In this document: piece by piece, positions 47,040 through 64,000 of the stretch
How positions within the stretch are numbered: position 1 is the first letter of the stretch
How the letters are laid out: every line of letters begins with the position of its first letter
DNA from: Pseudooceanicola marinus
Lineage (GTDB): Bacteria > Pseudomonadota > Alphaproteobacteria > Rhodobacterales > Rhodobacteraceae
Direction of reading: 5' to 3'
NCBI RefSeq assembly: GCF_002786295.1
Contig: NZ_PGTC01000016.1
Coordinates: 176,325-240,324, forward strand
DNA length: 64,000 nucleotides
Made by a program: the position numbers and the translations under genes
Notes under the pieces: model-generated
Told to the model about the DNA's origin: nothing
The model's input: only the letters and a program-made list of their open reading frames with translations
Databases searched by the model: none

Positions 47040-47155
47040 GCCCGCTCGTGTGCGGCTCCCCGGGACGATCTTGGACGGACCCCGTTACGGACCCGCTTGC
47101 CGGGACGTAAGTCCCGGCAGAACTGAGCCGGAGGGTCACACCTCCCTGATTGGAG
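47040..47155 (+). ncRNA. Ribosomal protein L10 leader
   Basis: Positioned directly before rplJ, this leader has a perfect hairpin GCCGGGAC-GTAA-GTCCCGGC at about 47098-47117 and the following GAACTGAGCCGGAGGGTCAC, as expected for the leader bound by the L10-L7/L12 complex. Binding would repress translation of rplJ and rplL when free protein accumulates. The boundaries are approximate. Confidence 0.65.
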
Positions 47156-47162
47156 TGAAACT

Positions 47163-47681
47163 GTGGATAGAGCCCAGAAAGAGAAAGTGGTCGAGGAACT
47201 CGGCCAGATCTTCGAAAGCTCTGGCGTTGTGGTGGTTGCTCACTACACCGGTCTCACGGTTGCTGAGATGCAGTCTCTGCGTGCCAAGGCCAACGAGGCC
47301 GGAAGCGCAGTGCGCGTCGCCAAGAACAGGCTCGCCAAGATCGCCCTGGAAGGCAAGCCCTGCGAGAGCATGGCCGAATTCCTGACGGGCATGACCGTTC
47401 TGACCTATTCCGAGGACCCTGTCGCAGCTGCGAAGGTCGCGGAAGATTTCGCCAAAGAGAACAAGAAGTTCGAAATTCTCGGCGGCGCAATGGGTGAGAA
47501 CGCTCTGGACCGGGCCGGTGTCGAAGCCGTGTCGAAGATGCCCTCGCGCGACGAGCTTATCGCTCAGATCGCGTCCTGCATCGGCGCACCCGCTTCGAAC
47601 ATTGCCGGTGCCATTGGCGCCCCTGCTTCGAATATCGCCTCCATCCTCTCCACGATCGAAGAGCGTGGCGAGGCGGCGTAA
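47163..47681 (+). CDS. rplJ: 50S ribosomal protein L10
   Basis: The 172-residue protein forms the base of the ribosomal stalk and binds L7/L12 dimers through its C-terminal helix. The N-terminal RNA-binding domain reads [20 protein letters not shown]. It starts with GTG at 47163. In E. coli its free complex with L7/L12 represses this operon through the leader; the same is inferred here. It heads rplJ-rplL-rpoB-rpoC. The rplK and rplA genes that often lie upstream are absent from the preceding DNA. Confidence 0.97.
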   Translation: MDRAQKEKVVEELGQIFESSGVVVVAHYTGLTVAEMQSLRAKANEAGSAVRVAKNRLAKIALEGKPCESMAEFLTGMTVLTYSEDPVAAAKVAEDFAKENKKFEILGGAMGENALDRAGVEAVSKMPSRDELIAQIASCIGAPASNIAGAIGAPASNIASILSTIEERGEAA

Positions 47682-47753
47682 GCAACATGAGAACCGGCGT
47701 AGGGCCGCAGGCCCACACGTTGGAACACATCTAGAGATACGGAAAGAAGTCAA

Positions 47754-48134
47754 ATGGCTGATCTGAAGAAACTGGCAGAAGACATCGTTGGTCTGACCCT
47801 GCTGGAAGCACAAGAACTGAAAACCATCCTGAAGGATGAGTACGGCATCGAGCCCGCAGCTGGCGGCGCCGTCATGATGGCTGGCCCCGCAGGCGGCGAC
47901 GCCGGCGCAGCCGAAGAAGAAAAGACCGAGTTCGACGTCATCCTGAAGTCGGCCGGCGCCTCCAAGATCAACGTGATCAAGGAAGTCCGCGGCATCACCG
48001 GCCTGGGCCTGAAAGAAGCCAAGGAACTGGTCGAAGCCGGCGGCAAGGCTGTCAAAGAAGGCGTCTCGAAAGAGGAAGCCGAAGAGATCAAAGGCAAGCT
48101 GGAAGCAGCTGGCGCCGAGATCGAAGTCAAGTAA
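47754..48134 (+). CDS. rplL: 50S ribosomal protein L7/L12
   Basis: The 126-residue stalk protein has the N-terminal dimerisation helices, an Ala/Gly-rich hinge around residues 40-55 and the C-terminal globular domain with the conserved [20 protein letters not shown], which recruits translation GTPases. Length and composition are normal. A hairpin follows at 48178-48199, so part of the transcription probably stops before rpoB, as in other bacteria, to keep L7/L12 in excess. Confidence 0.97.
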   Translation: MADLKKLAEDIVGLTLLEAQELKTILKDEYGIEPAAGGAVMMAGPAGGDAGAAEEEKTEFDVILKSAGASKINVIKEVRGITGLGLKEAKELVEAGGKAVKEGVSKEEAEEIKGKLEAAGAEIEVK

Positions 48135-48177
48135 TTGGCTTTCGGTCCGCGCGTGCCGCGGATCGTCTCATACGGAG

Positions 48178-48202
48178 CGGGCGCCCTTCGGGGCGCCCGT
48201 TT
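48178..48202 (+). terminator. Hairpin between rplL and rpoB (partial terminator)
   Basis: CGGGCGCCC at 48178-48186 pairs with GGGCGCCCG at 48191-48199 around a TTCG loop; only three T follow. It may reduce rpoBC transcription relative to rplJL. Confidence 0.65.
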
Positions 48203-48772
48203 CTCGTCCGGCGCCCGTTTCTGGTCTGAGGTCAGACCGGGACGGCGTAAGGCCCGGGCGGGATCTTGTCGAAATATTCATACCTTGGCAGGCCGGGCAT
48301 TGCGCTGACGCGCAAGGTGTCCTATTTGCAAGGTTCCGCTGGACCCGTGCGATTCGGGCTGGCCGTTGTTGCATTCCCGCGAGGTGTTCCCGACTTCCAT
48401 CCAATTCGTCTTTCGCAGGAAGCGACCGGAGCGGAACGGGGCAGGCCCCCGACAGGCGCCGGACCCTCGGACAGGCTGGATGCGTCAGGAGCAACTCTCA
48501 GGATCACGCGGGCGCCGCCCCAGGGCAGGCTGCCGGAACCGAAGAATTCACAGGCTGGATGCGGGGTTTCCGCGTCCGGCTATCGCTGTCTGGGACCCCA
48601 TCTTGGCGAGGGCTTGCCGCAAAGCCCTTTCCAAGGCGAGGTTCAAGGATCGGGAGGCCACCATTGGGCAGGTGGTCAGGCATTGATCCGAACCCCCTGT
48701 TTCGAAGGGCGCAGTACCGGGAGGCCCCGACGGTACATGCGACCGGATGAGAAACGAAAGGTGACGTCCGTC
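48203..48772. other. Long rplL-rpoB spacer
   Basis: The gap is unusually long for this junction. TTGCGC at 48300-48305 and TATTTG at 48323-48328 are 17 bp apart and could be an internal promoter, but the match is weak. No convincing coding frame was found. Confidence 0.4.
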
Positions 48773-52909
<4,137 letters not shown>

Positions 52910-52993
52910 CGGCCGCTTCCGCGATCCGTTAGGGCGGGGGTCTCCCCGCCCGCCCCTCTCCTACTGCTCCCTCACCTCATCGAGGAATAAGAC

Positions 52994-57223
<4,230 letters not shown>

Positions 57224-57250
57224 TCCGTCCCGACGGAGCCCAAGTTCGAG

Positions 57251-57277
57251 AAAGGCCCCCCTTGTGGGGGCCTTTTT
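57251..57277 (+). terminator. Intrinsic terminator of the rplJL-rpoBC unit
   Basis: AGGCCCCC at 57253-57260 pairs with GGGGGCCT at 57266-57273, flanked by A and T runs. Confidence 0.92.
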
Positions 57278-57450
57278 CATGTCTCCGGACCCGGATCTGT
57301 CCGGCGACTGTCCCCTGAACTGGCCCCGCGCCCGCCATCGTGCCGGGCGCCATTGCCTTTTGCCGCGCCCCGCGCCATGGCTATGCGGCCCGGCGGCACG
57401 GCCCCGTCCGGTCGGGGCTGAAGGGGGAGGGGCAAAAGGGGAGGGGACCC

Positions 57451-58356
57451 ATGTCCGACAACGTCCGGGCCGCTTTGCTGATGATGGCCTCGCTGGCGCT
57501 GTTGGCGCTGAACGATACCGCGATCAAGGCGGTGGCGATGACCGTGCCGCTCGCGCAGATCGTCGTGCTGCGCAATGCGATCACCTCGACCGCCCTGGCC
57601 TTCGCGCTGTCGCGCACGCGCGGCAGCCTGCGCCTGTCTGCGCGGGACTGGCGGCTGACTCTGATGCGGGGCGTGGGCGAGGCCGGCGCGGCCTATTTCT
57701 ACCTGACGGCGCTGATCCACATCCCCTTTGCCAACCTCACGGCCATCCTGCAGGCCACGCCCTTCGTGGTGACTTTGGGCGCCGCGCTCTTTCTCGGGGA
57801 AAGCGTGGGCTGGCGGCGGCTGTCGGCGATCCTGGTGGGGTTCCTCGGGGTGATGCTGATCCTGCGCCCGGGCATGGAAGGCTTCGACCGCTACTCCATC
57901 TACGTGCTGATCTCGGTCTTCTTCGTCACCCTGCGGGACCTGTCCACCCGCCGCCTGTCGCCCGAGGTCTCGGCGATAAGCGTCACCTTCATCACCTCGA
58001 CCATGGTGATGATCCTCTATGGTGTCCTCAGCCTGGGCACGCCCTGGGTGCCAATGCCAGGCTGGACCCTGCTGGCGGTGGTCTGTGCCGCGGCGCTGGT
58101 GCTGGCCTCCTACCTGCTGATCATCCGCGCGATGCGCCTGGGCGACATCTCCTTCGTCTCGCCCTTCCGCTACACGGCGCTGATCTTCGCCCTGATCCTG
58201 GGGCTGGTGGTCTTCGGGGAATGGCCTGACGCGCTGACCCTCCTGGGGGCCGCGATCGTCGTGGCCTCGGGCCTCTTCATGCTCTACCGTGAACGCAGGC
58301 TGGGCGTGACGCCCGACGTGCCAGACGAGCTGCCGGAGGTCCCGACCAAGCCATGA
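57451..58356 (+). CDS. DMT-superfamily transporter (EamA repeats)
   Basis: The 301-residue protein has ten hydrophobic segments in two EamA repeats, with the first beginning MASLALLALNDTAIKAVAM. Relatives export metabolites or drugs, and some act on riboflavin or S-adenosylmethionine; the substrate here is not deducible. The start at 57451 has GAGGGG upstream. The next gene overlaps it by four bases, so both are in one transcript. Confidence 0.9.
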   Translation: MSDNVRAALLMMASLALLALNDTAIKAVAMTVPLAQIVVLRNAITSTALAFALSRTRGSLRLSARDWRLTLMRGVGEAGAAYFYLTALIHIPFANLTAILQATPFVVTLGAALFLGESVGWRRLSAILVGFLGVMLILRPGMEGFDRYSIYVLISVFFVTLRDLSTRRLSPEVSAISVTFITSTMVMILYGVLSLGTPWVPMPGWTLLAVVCAAALVLASYLLIIRAMRLGDISFVSPFRYTALIFALILGLVVFGEWPDALTLLGAAIVVASGLFMLYRERRLGVTPDVPDELPEVPTKP

Positions 58357-59213
58357 CACGCCTACAGATGCTGGGCCTGTGCCGCTTCTCCTACCCGACG
58401 GGGGGCGACGGGTTCTCCGAGGTCCGCGACGATCTCGATGCGAATATCGCCCGCCTTTACGACCCGGCCCGGCTGGCGCAGCGGTTCTGGTTCTTCGAAA
58501 ACCTGTGCCTGCCGCTGCTGGCGGCGCAGACCGATCCCGACTTCCAGGTCGTGCTGATCTACGGAGAGGCCCTGCCGCAGCCCTGGCGGGCCCGCCTGCT
58601 GGAGGTCGTGGCGCGGGTGCCGCAGATCTCGCCGGTGGCGCTGCCCGAAGGGCTGCCGCACCGCGAGGCCTGCGGTCGCCTGATGCGCGCCGCGCGGGAC
58701 CCCGACGCGCGGGTGGTGGGCGAGTTCACCATGGACGACGACGATGGCGTGGCGCCCGATTTCATCGCCCGGGTGCGCGAGGATTTCGCGCCTCTGCGGG
58801 GCCTTTGGCGCCAGGGCAAGCGGATGGCGCTGGACTACAACTTCGGCCTGGCGATCCGTGCGCCGGGGCAAGGCGGGACGGGCGACATCGTGATCACGCC
58901 GGTGCAGGCGGATTTCTGGGCGCCGGGGCTGGTGATCTTCACCGGACCGCGTTCGACCCGCTCGCTCCAGGACTTCAATCATCGCCGGGTCTGGGCGCGG
59001 ATCCCCTCGGTCAGCCTGCCGGACCCGCCGATGTTCCTGCGTGGCAGCCATGACAGCAACGACAGCCGGGTGGAGAAACGCCTGAGCGGCTCGCGCAGGG
59101 GCGGGGCGGCGGATGGCCCGACCATCCTGGCCGACCGCTTTGGACTGGACGAGGGGGCCCTTCAGGCCAGCTGGCGCGCCTTCCGCGCCACACCGGTCCC
59201 TCCCGCCGGCTGA
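58353..59213 (+). CDS. Putative rhamnosyltransferase-family glycosyltransferase
   Basis: The 286-residue protein fits a family of putative rhamnosyl or related transferases: GLCRFSYPTGGDGF opens it and a run of aspartates in FTMDDDDGVAP resembles a metal-nucleotide sugar motif. The donor and acceptor are unknown and the family name is from homology to uncharacterised proteins. It begins in the ATGA ending the DMT transporter. It lies more than 24 kb from the rfb genes, so a link to dTDP-rhamnose is speculative. Confidence 0.7.
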   Translation: MTRLQMLGLCRFSYPTGGDGFSEVRDDLDANIARLYDPARLAQRFWFFENLCLPLLAAQTDPDFQVVLIYGEALPQPWRARLLEVVARVPQISPVALPEGLPHREACGRLMRAARDPDARVVGEFTMDDDDGVAPDFIARVREDFAPLRGLWRQGKRMALDYNFGLAIRAPGQGGTGDIVITPVQADFWAPGLVIFTGPRSTRSLQDFNHRRVWARIPSVSLPDPPMFLRGSHDSNDSRVEKRLSGSRRGGAADGPTILADRFGLDEGALQASWRAFRATPVPPAG

Positions 59214-59396
59214 AGCAGGGAGCCCCGCGCAGCCCCACATTCCCAGCTCCAGGCGCGGTCCCGGCCCGCGCCTGTCTTGACCTTCCCCGACATCCTCTGG
59301 CAGGGACGGGGCAGCAGAGGGACGACCGGCTAGAGCCCGGTCCTGCCGGGACCGCACCGGGCTCTAGCCGGAAGGCTCCTGCGCTTTCACCCAATG
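59214..59396. other. Gene-free interval with a 16-bp inverted repeat
   Basis: The stretch between the putative glycosyltransferase gene and the rpsL promoter contains CCGGCTAGAGCCCGGT at 59326-59341 and its perfect complement at 59356-59371. It has no T tail. Nothing else was found. Confidence 0.55.
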
Positions 59397-59425
59397 TTGA
59401 CAACCCCTCCGACTCCCCCTATACG
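59397..59425 (+). promoter_or_regulatory. Strong promoter of the str operon (rpsL)
   Basis: TTGACA at 59397-59402 and TATACG at 59420-59425 are exactly 17 bp apart. It is the closest sigma-70-type match in the window and precedes rpsL by about 330 bp. Confidence 0.85.
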
Positions 59426-59515
59426 CGCCAGCAATCAGGCGAGGGGGCCGCCCCTTTGCCTTCCAGATTAACGTGGTCAAGATCCGGGAGAGATCCCCGA
59501 TCCTCTGGAAAACCC

Positions 59516-59558
59516 ACCGCGTCGATCCCCGTGAACGTGGGGTCGGATGCGGTTTTTT
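59516..59558 (+). terminator. Attenuator-like terminator in the rpsL leader
   Basis: ACCGC at 59516-59520 and the GATCCCC near 59524 pair with GGGGTC and GCGGT ending at 59553, followed by six T at 59553-59558. It sits between the promoter and rpsL. A second GATCCCCG near 59492 offers an alternative partner for GGGGTC, so an attenuation switch is possible. Confidence 0.6.
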
Positions 59559-59757
59559 ACGTTGCGCGCACATCGCCCTTTTGACCGGGGCCGAGCGCCC
59601 GACGAGAGGCCGGGGCCGATCCCCGGAAAAGCATCCCCGCCCCGGCGGGGTCATGATCACCCGGTTCCGGCGGACGCGTCGAGGGCCACATTGATGAAAT
59701 CGCATGGGGAGACGGCCCCTCATGCAGCACATGTGTTAGAGACGGGAAAGTAACCCT

Positions 59758-60129
59758 ATGCCAACGATCCAGCAGCTGATCCGCAAGCCGCGGCAGCCCA
59801 AAGTGAAACGCTCCAAGTCCATGCACCTGGAACAGTGCCCGCAGAAGCGTGGCGTCTGTACCCGCGTGTACACCACGACCCCGAAGAAGCCGAACTCCGC
59901 TATGCGGAAAGTTGCGAAGGTGCGCCTGACCAACGGCTACGAGGTCATCTCCTACATCCCCGGCGAAACCCACAACCTTCAGGAACACTCCGTTGTCCTG
60001 ATCCGTGGCGGCCGTGTGAAAGACCTTCCGGGCGTTCGCTACCACATCCTGCGCGGTGTGCTGGATACCCATGGTGTTAAAGATCGTAAACAGCGTCGCT
60101 CCAAGTACGGCGCGAAGCGTCCGAAGTAA
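59758..60129 (+). CDS. rpsL: 30S ribosomal protein S12
   Basis: The 123-residue protein lies near the decoding centre. Lysines at the classic streptomycin-resistance positions (in TPKKPNSA and [11 protein letters not shown]) are as in sensitive strains. It opens the str operon rpsL-rpsG-fusA-tuf. GGGAAAG before the ATG is a weak ribosome site. Length is normal. Confidence 0.98.
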   Translation: MPTIQQLIRKPRQPKVKRSKSMHLEQCPQKRGVCTRVYTTTPKKPNSAMRKVAKVRLTNGYEVISYIPGETHNLQEHSVVLIRGGRVKDLPGVRYHILRGVLDTHGVKDRKQRRSKYGAKRPK

Positions 60130-60138
60130 GAGGATTAG

Positions 60139-60612
<474 letters not shown>

Positions 60613-60635
60613 AACCTCAGGAAGGCAGACTTACC

Positions 60636-62759
60636 ATGGCACGCGACTATCCGCTCGAACGGTATCGTAACTTCGGCATCATGGCCCACATCGATGCCGG
60701 CAAGACCACCACGACCGAGCGTATCCTTTTCTACACCGGCCGGTCCCACAAGATCGGTGAAGTCCACGACGGCGCCGCCACCATGGACTGGATGGAGCAG
60801 GAGCAGGAACGCGGGATCACGATCACCTCGGCTGCAACCACCACCTTCTGGCAGTGGCAGGAAGATCCCACCGCGGATGGCACGTCCGACACGAAGTTCC
60901 GCTTCAACATCATCGACACCCCCGGCCACGTCGACTTCACCATCGAAGTCGAACGTTCGCTGGCCGTGCTCGACGGTGCCGTCTGCCTTCTGGACGGTAA
61001 CGCCGGTGTGGAACCCCAGACGGAAACCGTCTGGCGTCAGGCCGACCGTTACAAGGTCCCGCGCATCGTGTTCGTCAACAAGATGGACAAGATCGGCGCA
61101 GACTTCTTCAACTGTGTGAACATGATCGAGGAGCGCACCGGCGCGGTCGCGGTTCCGATCGGCATGCCGATCGGCGCCGAGGATCAGCTGGAAGGCACCA
61201 TCGACTTCATCACCATGGAAGAGTGGGTTTGGAAGGGCGACGACCTCGGCGCTGGCTGGGTCCGTCAACCGATCCGTGACGAGCTGAAGGCGACCGCCGA
61301 AGAATGGCGCGCCAAGCTGATCGAGAACGCCGTCGAGCAAGACGACGACGCGATGGAAGCCTACCTGGAAGGCGAAGAGCCCGACATCCCGACCCTGCGG
61401 AAGCTGATCCGCAAGGGCACGCTGTCGCTGTCCTTCGTTCCCGTCCTGGGCGGTTCCGCGTTCAAGAACAAGGGCGTGCAGCCCCTGCTGAACGCCGTCA
61501 TCGACTTCCTGCCCGGCCCCCTCGACGTGCCGCCCTACATGGGCTTCGCACCCGACGACGAAACGGAGACCCGGAACATCGCCCGCAAGGCCGATGACGA
61601 CGCTCCCTTCGCCGGCCTGGCCTTCAAGATCATGAACGACCCCTTCGTGGGCTCCCTGACCTTCACCCGGATCTACTCCGGCGTGCTGAAGAAGGGCGAC
61701 TCGATCATGAACTCGACCAAGGGCAAGAAAGAGCGCATCGGTCGTATGATGATGATGCACTCCAACGACCGGGAAGAGATCGAAGAAGCCTTCGCAGGCG
61801 ACATCATCGCCCTGGCCGGCCTGAAGGAAACCACCACCGGCGACACGCTCTGCGCGCAGAACGCCCAGGTGGTTCTGGAAACGATGACCTTCCCCGATCC
61901 CGTGATCGAGATCGCCGTCGAGCCGAAGACCAAGAACGACCAGGAAAAGATGTCTGCAGGTCTGCAGCGTCTGGCCGCCGAAGACCCCTCCTTCCGCGTG
62001 GAGACCGACCTCGAGTCCGGTCAGACCATCATGAAGGGCATGGGCGAACTTCACCTGGACATCCTGGTTGACCGCCTGAAGCGCGAATTCAAGGTCGAGG
62101 CCAACATCGGTGCCCCGCAGGTGGCCTACCGTGAGACCATCAGCCACGAAGTCGAGCACACCTACACCCACAAGAAACAGTCGGGTGGTTCGGGTCAGTT
62201 CGGCGAAGTCAAGCTGGTCATCTCGCCCACAGAGCCGGGCGAAGGCTACTCCTTCGAGTCGAAGATCGTCGGCGGTGCTGTTCCCAAGGAATACATCCCC
62301 GGTGTCGAAAAGGGCATCAACTCGGTCATGGACAGCGGCCCCTTGGCTGGCTTCCCGGTGATCGACTTCAAGGTTGCCCTGATCGACGGTAAGTACCACG
62401 ACGTCGACTCCTCAGTCCTGGCCTTCGAGATTGCCGCCCGTATGTGCATGCGTGAAGGCATGCGCAAAGCTGGCGCCAAGCTGCTGGAACCGATGATGAA
62501 GGTCGAAGTGATCACGCCGGAAGAATACACCGGTAGCATCATCGGCGACCTGACTTCCCGTCGTGGCCAGGTGTCCGGTCAGGAACCGCGCGGCAACGCC
62601 GTGGCGATCCAGGCCTTCGTGCCGCTGGCCAACATGTTCGGCTACATCAACAACCTGCGTTCCATGTCCTCGGGCCGCGCGCAGTTCACGATGCAGTTCG
62701 ACCATTACGACCCGGTCCCGCAGAACATCTCGGACGAGATCCAGGCGAAATACGCATAA
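60636..62759 (+). CDS. fusA: Elongation factor G
   Basis: The 707-residue GTPase drives ribosomal translocation. The G1 loop AHIDAGKT is at residues 17-24, G3 reads DTPGHVDF and G4 NKMDK. All five domains are present by length. It begins 23 bases after rpsG. The region between it and tuf contains alternative hairpins. Confidence 0.98.
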   Translation: MARDYPLERYRNFGIMAHIDAGKTTTTERILFYTGRSHKIGEVHDGAATMDWMEQEQERGITITSAATTTFWQWQEDPTADGTSDTKFRFNIIDTPGHVDFTIEVERSLAVLDGAVCLLDGNAGVEPQTETVWRQADRYKVPRIVFVNKMDKIGADFFNCVNMIEERTGAVAVPIGMPIGAEDQLEGTIDFITMEEWVWKGDDLGAGWVRQPIRDELKATAEEWRAKLIENAVEQDDDAMEAYLEGEEPDIPTLRKLIRKGTLSLSFVPVLGGSAFKNKGVQPLLNAVIDFLPGPLDVPPYMGFAPDDETETRNIARKADDDAPFAGLAFKIMNDPFVGSLTFTRIYSGVLKKGDSIMNSTKGKKERIGRMMMMHSNDREEIEEAFAGDIIALAGLKETTTGDTLCAQNAQVVLETMTFPDPVIEIAVEPKTKNDQEKMSAGLQRLAAEDPSFRVETDLESGQTIMKGMGELHLDILVDRLKREFKVEANIGAPQVAYRETISHEVEHTYTHKKQSGGSGQFGEVKLVISPTEPGEGYSFESKIVGGAVPKEYIPGVEKGINSVMDSGPLAGFPVIDFKVALIDGKYHDVDSSVLAFEIAARMCMREGMRKAGAKLLEPMMKVEVITPEEYTGSIIGDLTSRRGQVSGQEPRGNAVAIQAFVPLANMFGYINNLRSMSSGRAQFTMQFDHYDPVPQNISDEIQAKYA

Positions 62760-62764
62760 GCAGC

Positions 62765-62820
62765 GGTGCGGGGGAAACCCCGCACCCTACCACCTTGTAG
62801 GGTGCGTGCAGGCACGCACC
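62765..62820 (+). other. Mutually exclusive hairpins between fusA and tuf
   Basis: Hairpin A pairs 62765-62773 with 62778-62786 (GGTGCGGGG/CCCCGCACC). A central helix pairs 62781-62790 with 62797-62806 (CGCACCCTAC/GTAGGGTGCG). Hairpin B pairs 62801-62809 with 62812-62820. The central helix excludes both A and B. Confidence 0.7.
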
Positions 62821-62843
62821 GCCAGAAAGACTAGGAGGCCATC

Positions 62844-64000
<1,157 letters not shown>

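Noticed and set aside
48266..48772. Extension of rpoB far upstream
   Set aside because: The extension has no similarity to RNA polymerase; [16 protein letters not shown] at 48773 is the usual N-terminus.

Overview
The window is about 64 kb of GC-rich chromosome from an alphaproteobacterium, most probably of the order Rhodobacterales (Roseobacter/Paracoccus group). The call rests on protein character and gene content: an NDUFS4-type complex I accessory protein, a two-domain Nfu scaffold, a DUF1127 protein, a type A RNase P RNA, dTDP-rhamnose and KpsMTE-type capsule genes, and Rhodobacterales-style intergenic hairpins. No prophage, transposase, CRISPR array or plasmid function was seen. Species cannot be assigned.

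Region 1-11.5 kb holds tsaB (cut by the left edge), an Nfu-type Fe-S scaffold, a universal stress protein, rnpB with its own promoter, a PRC-barrel envelope protein, rpmG, a GNAT acetyltransferase, a Bax-inhibitor-1 membrane protein, a DUF1127 protein facing a LysR regulator, a quinone oxidoreductase, an XRE regulator, a HisN-type phosphatase, an 8-oxoguanine deaminase and a CAP-domain lipoprotein. Region 11.5-18.5 kb holds gltX, 5-formyl-THF cyclo-ligase with mgtE, a guanine deaminase, a small ion-channel protein, a gamma-glutamylcyclotransferase-like protein and an NsrR-like Rrf2 regulator. Region 18.5-23.4 kb is the glycine cleavage operon gcvT-gcvH-gcvP behind a tandem glycine riboswitch.

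Region 23.5-30.8 kb is mostly minus strand: a MacB/YbbP-like ABC exporter pair, a cold-shock protein, a geranylgeranyl-reductase-family flavoprotein, a lipoprotein alpha/beta hydrolase and an L,D-transpeptidase; a GDSL esterase lies on plus. Region 31-38.6 kb is a surface-polysaccharide block: rfbC-rfbB-rfbD-rfbA, overlapping at each junction and making dTDP-L-rhamnose, then a DUF2793 protein, then kpsM facing kpsE-kpsT. It carries precursor synthesis and export but no glycosyltransferase. A PAS-containing cytoplasmic chemoreceptor follows.

Region 40.1-44.6 kb contains tRNA-Arg(TCT), a short zinc-ribbon membrane protein, a previously easy-to-miss 38-residue cysteine-rich reading frame in an AT-richer gap, an NDUFS4-like protein, uvrB, a YdcF-like protein and a PLDc_N membrane protein. 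Region 45-64 kb is the information-processing core: rpsD, a YkgJ-type protein, rplJ-rplL-rpoB-rpoC, a DMT transporter with a putative glycosyltransferase, then rpsL-rpsG-fusA-tuf, cut by the right edge.

Most of the window is conserved housekeeping chromosome. The less explained parts are the cysteine-rich small frame with its upstream palindrome, a dispersed inverted-repeat family at gene ends whose inner arms differ between copies but stay self-complementary, an attenuator-like leader ahead of rpsL, and mutually exclusive hairpins between fusA and tuf. No wholly new multi-gene system could be demonstrated.
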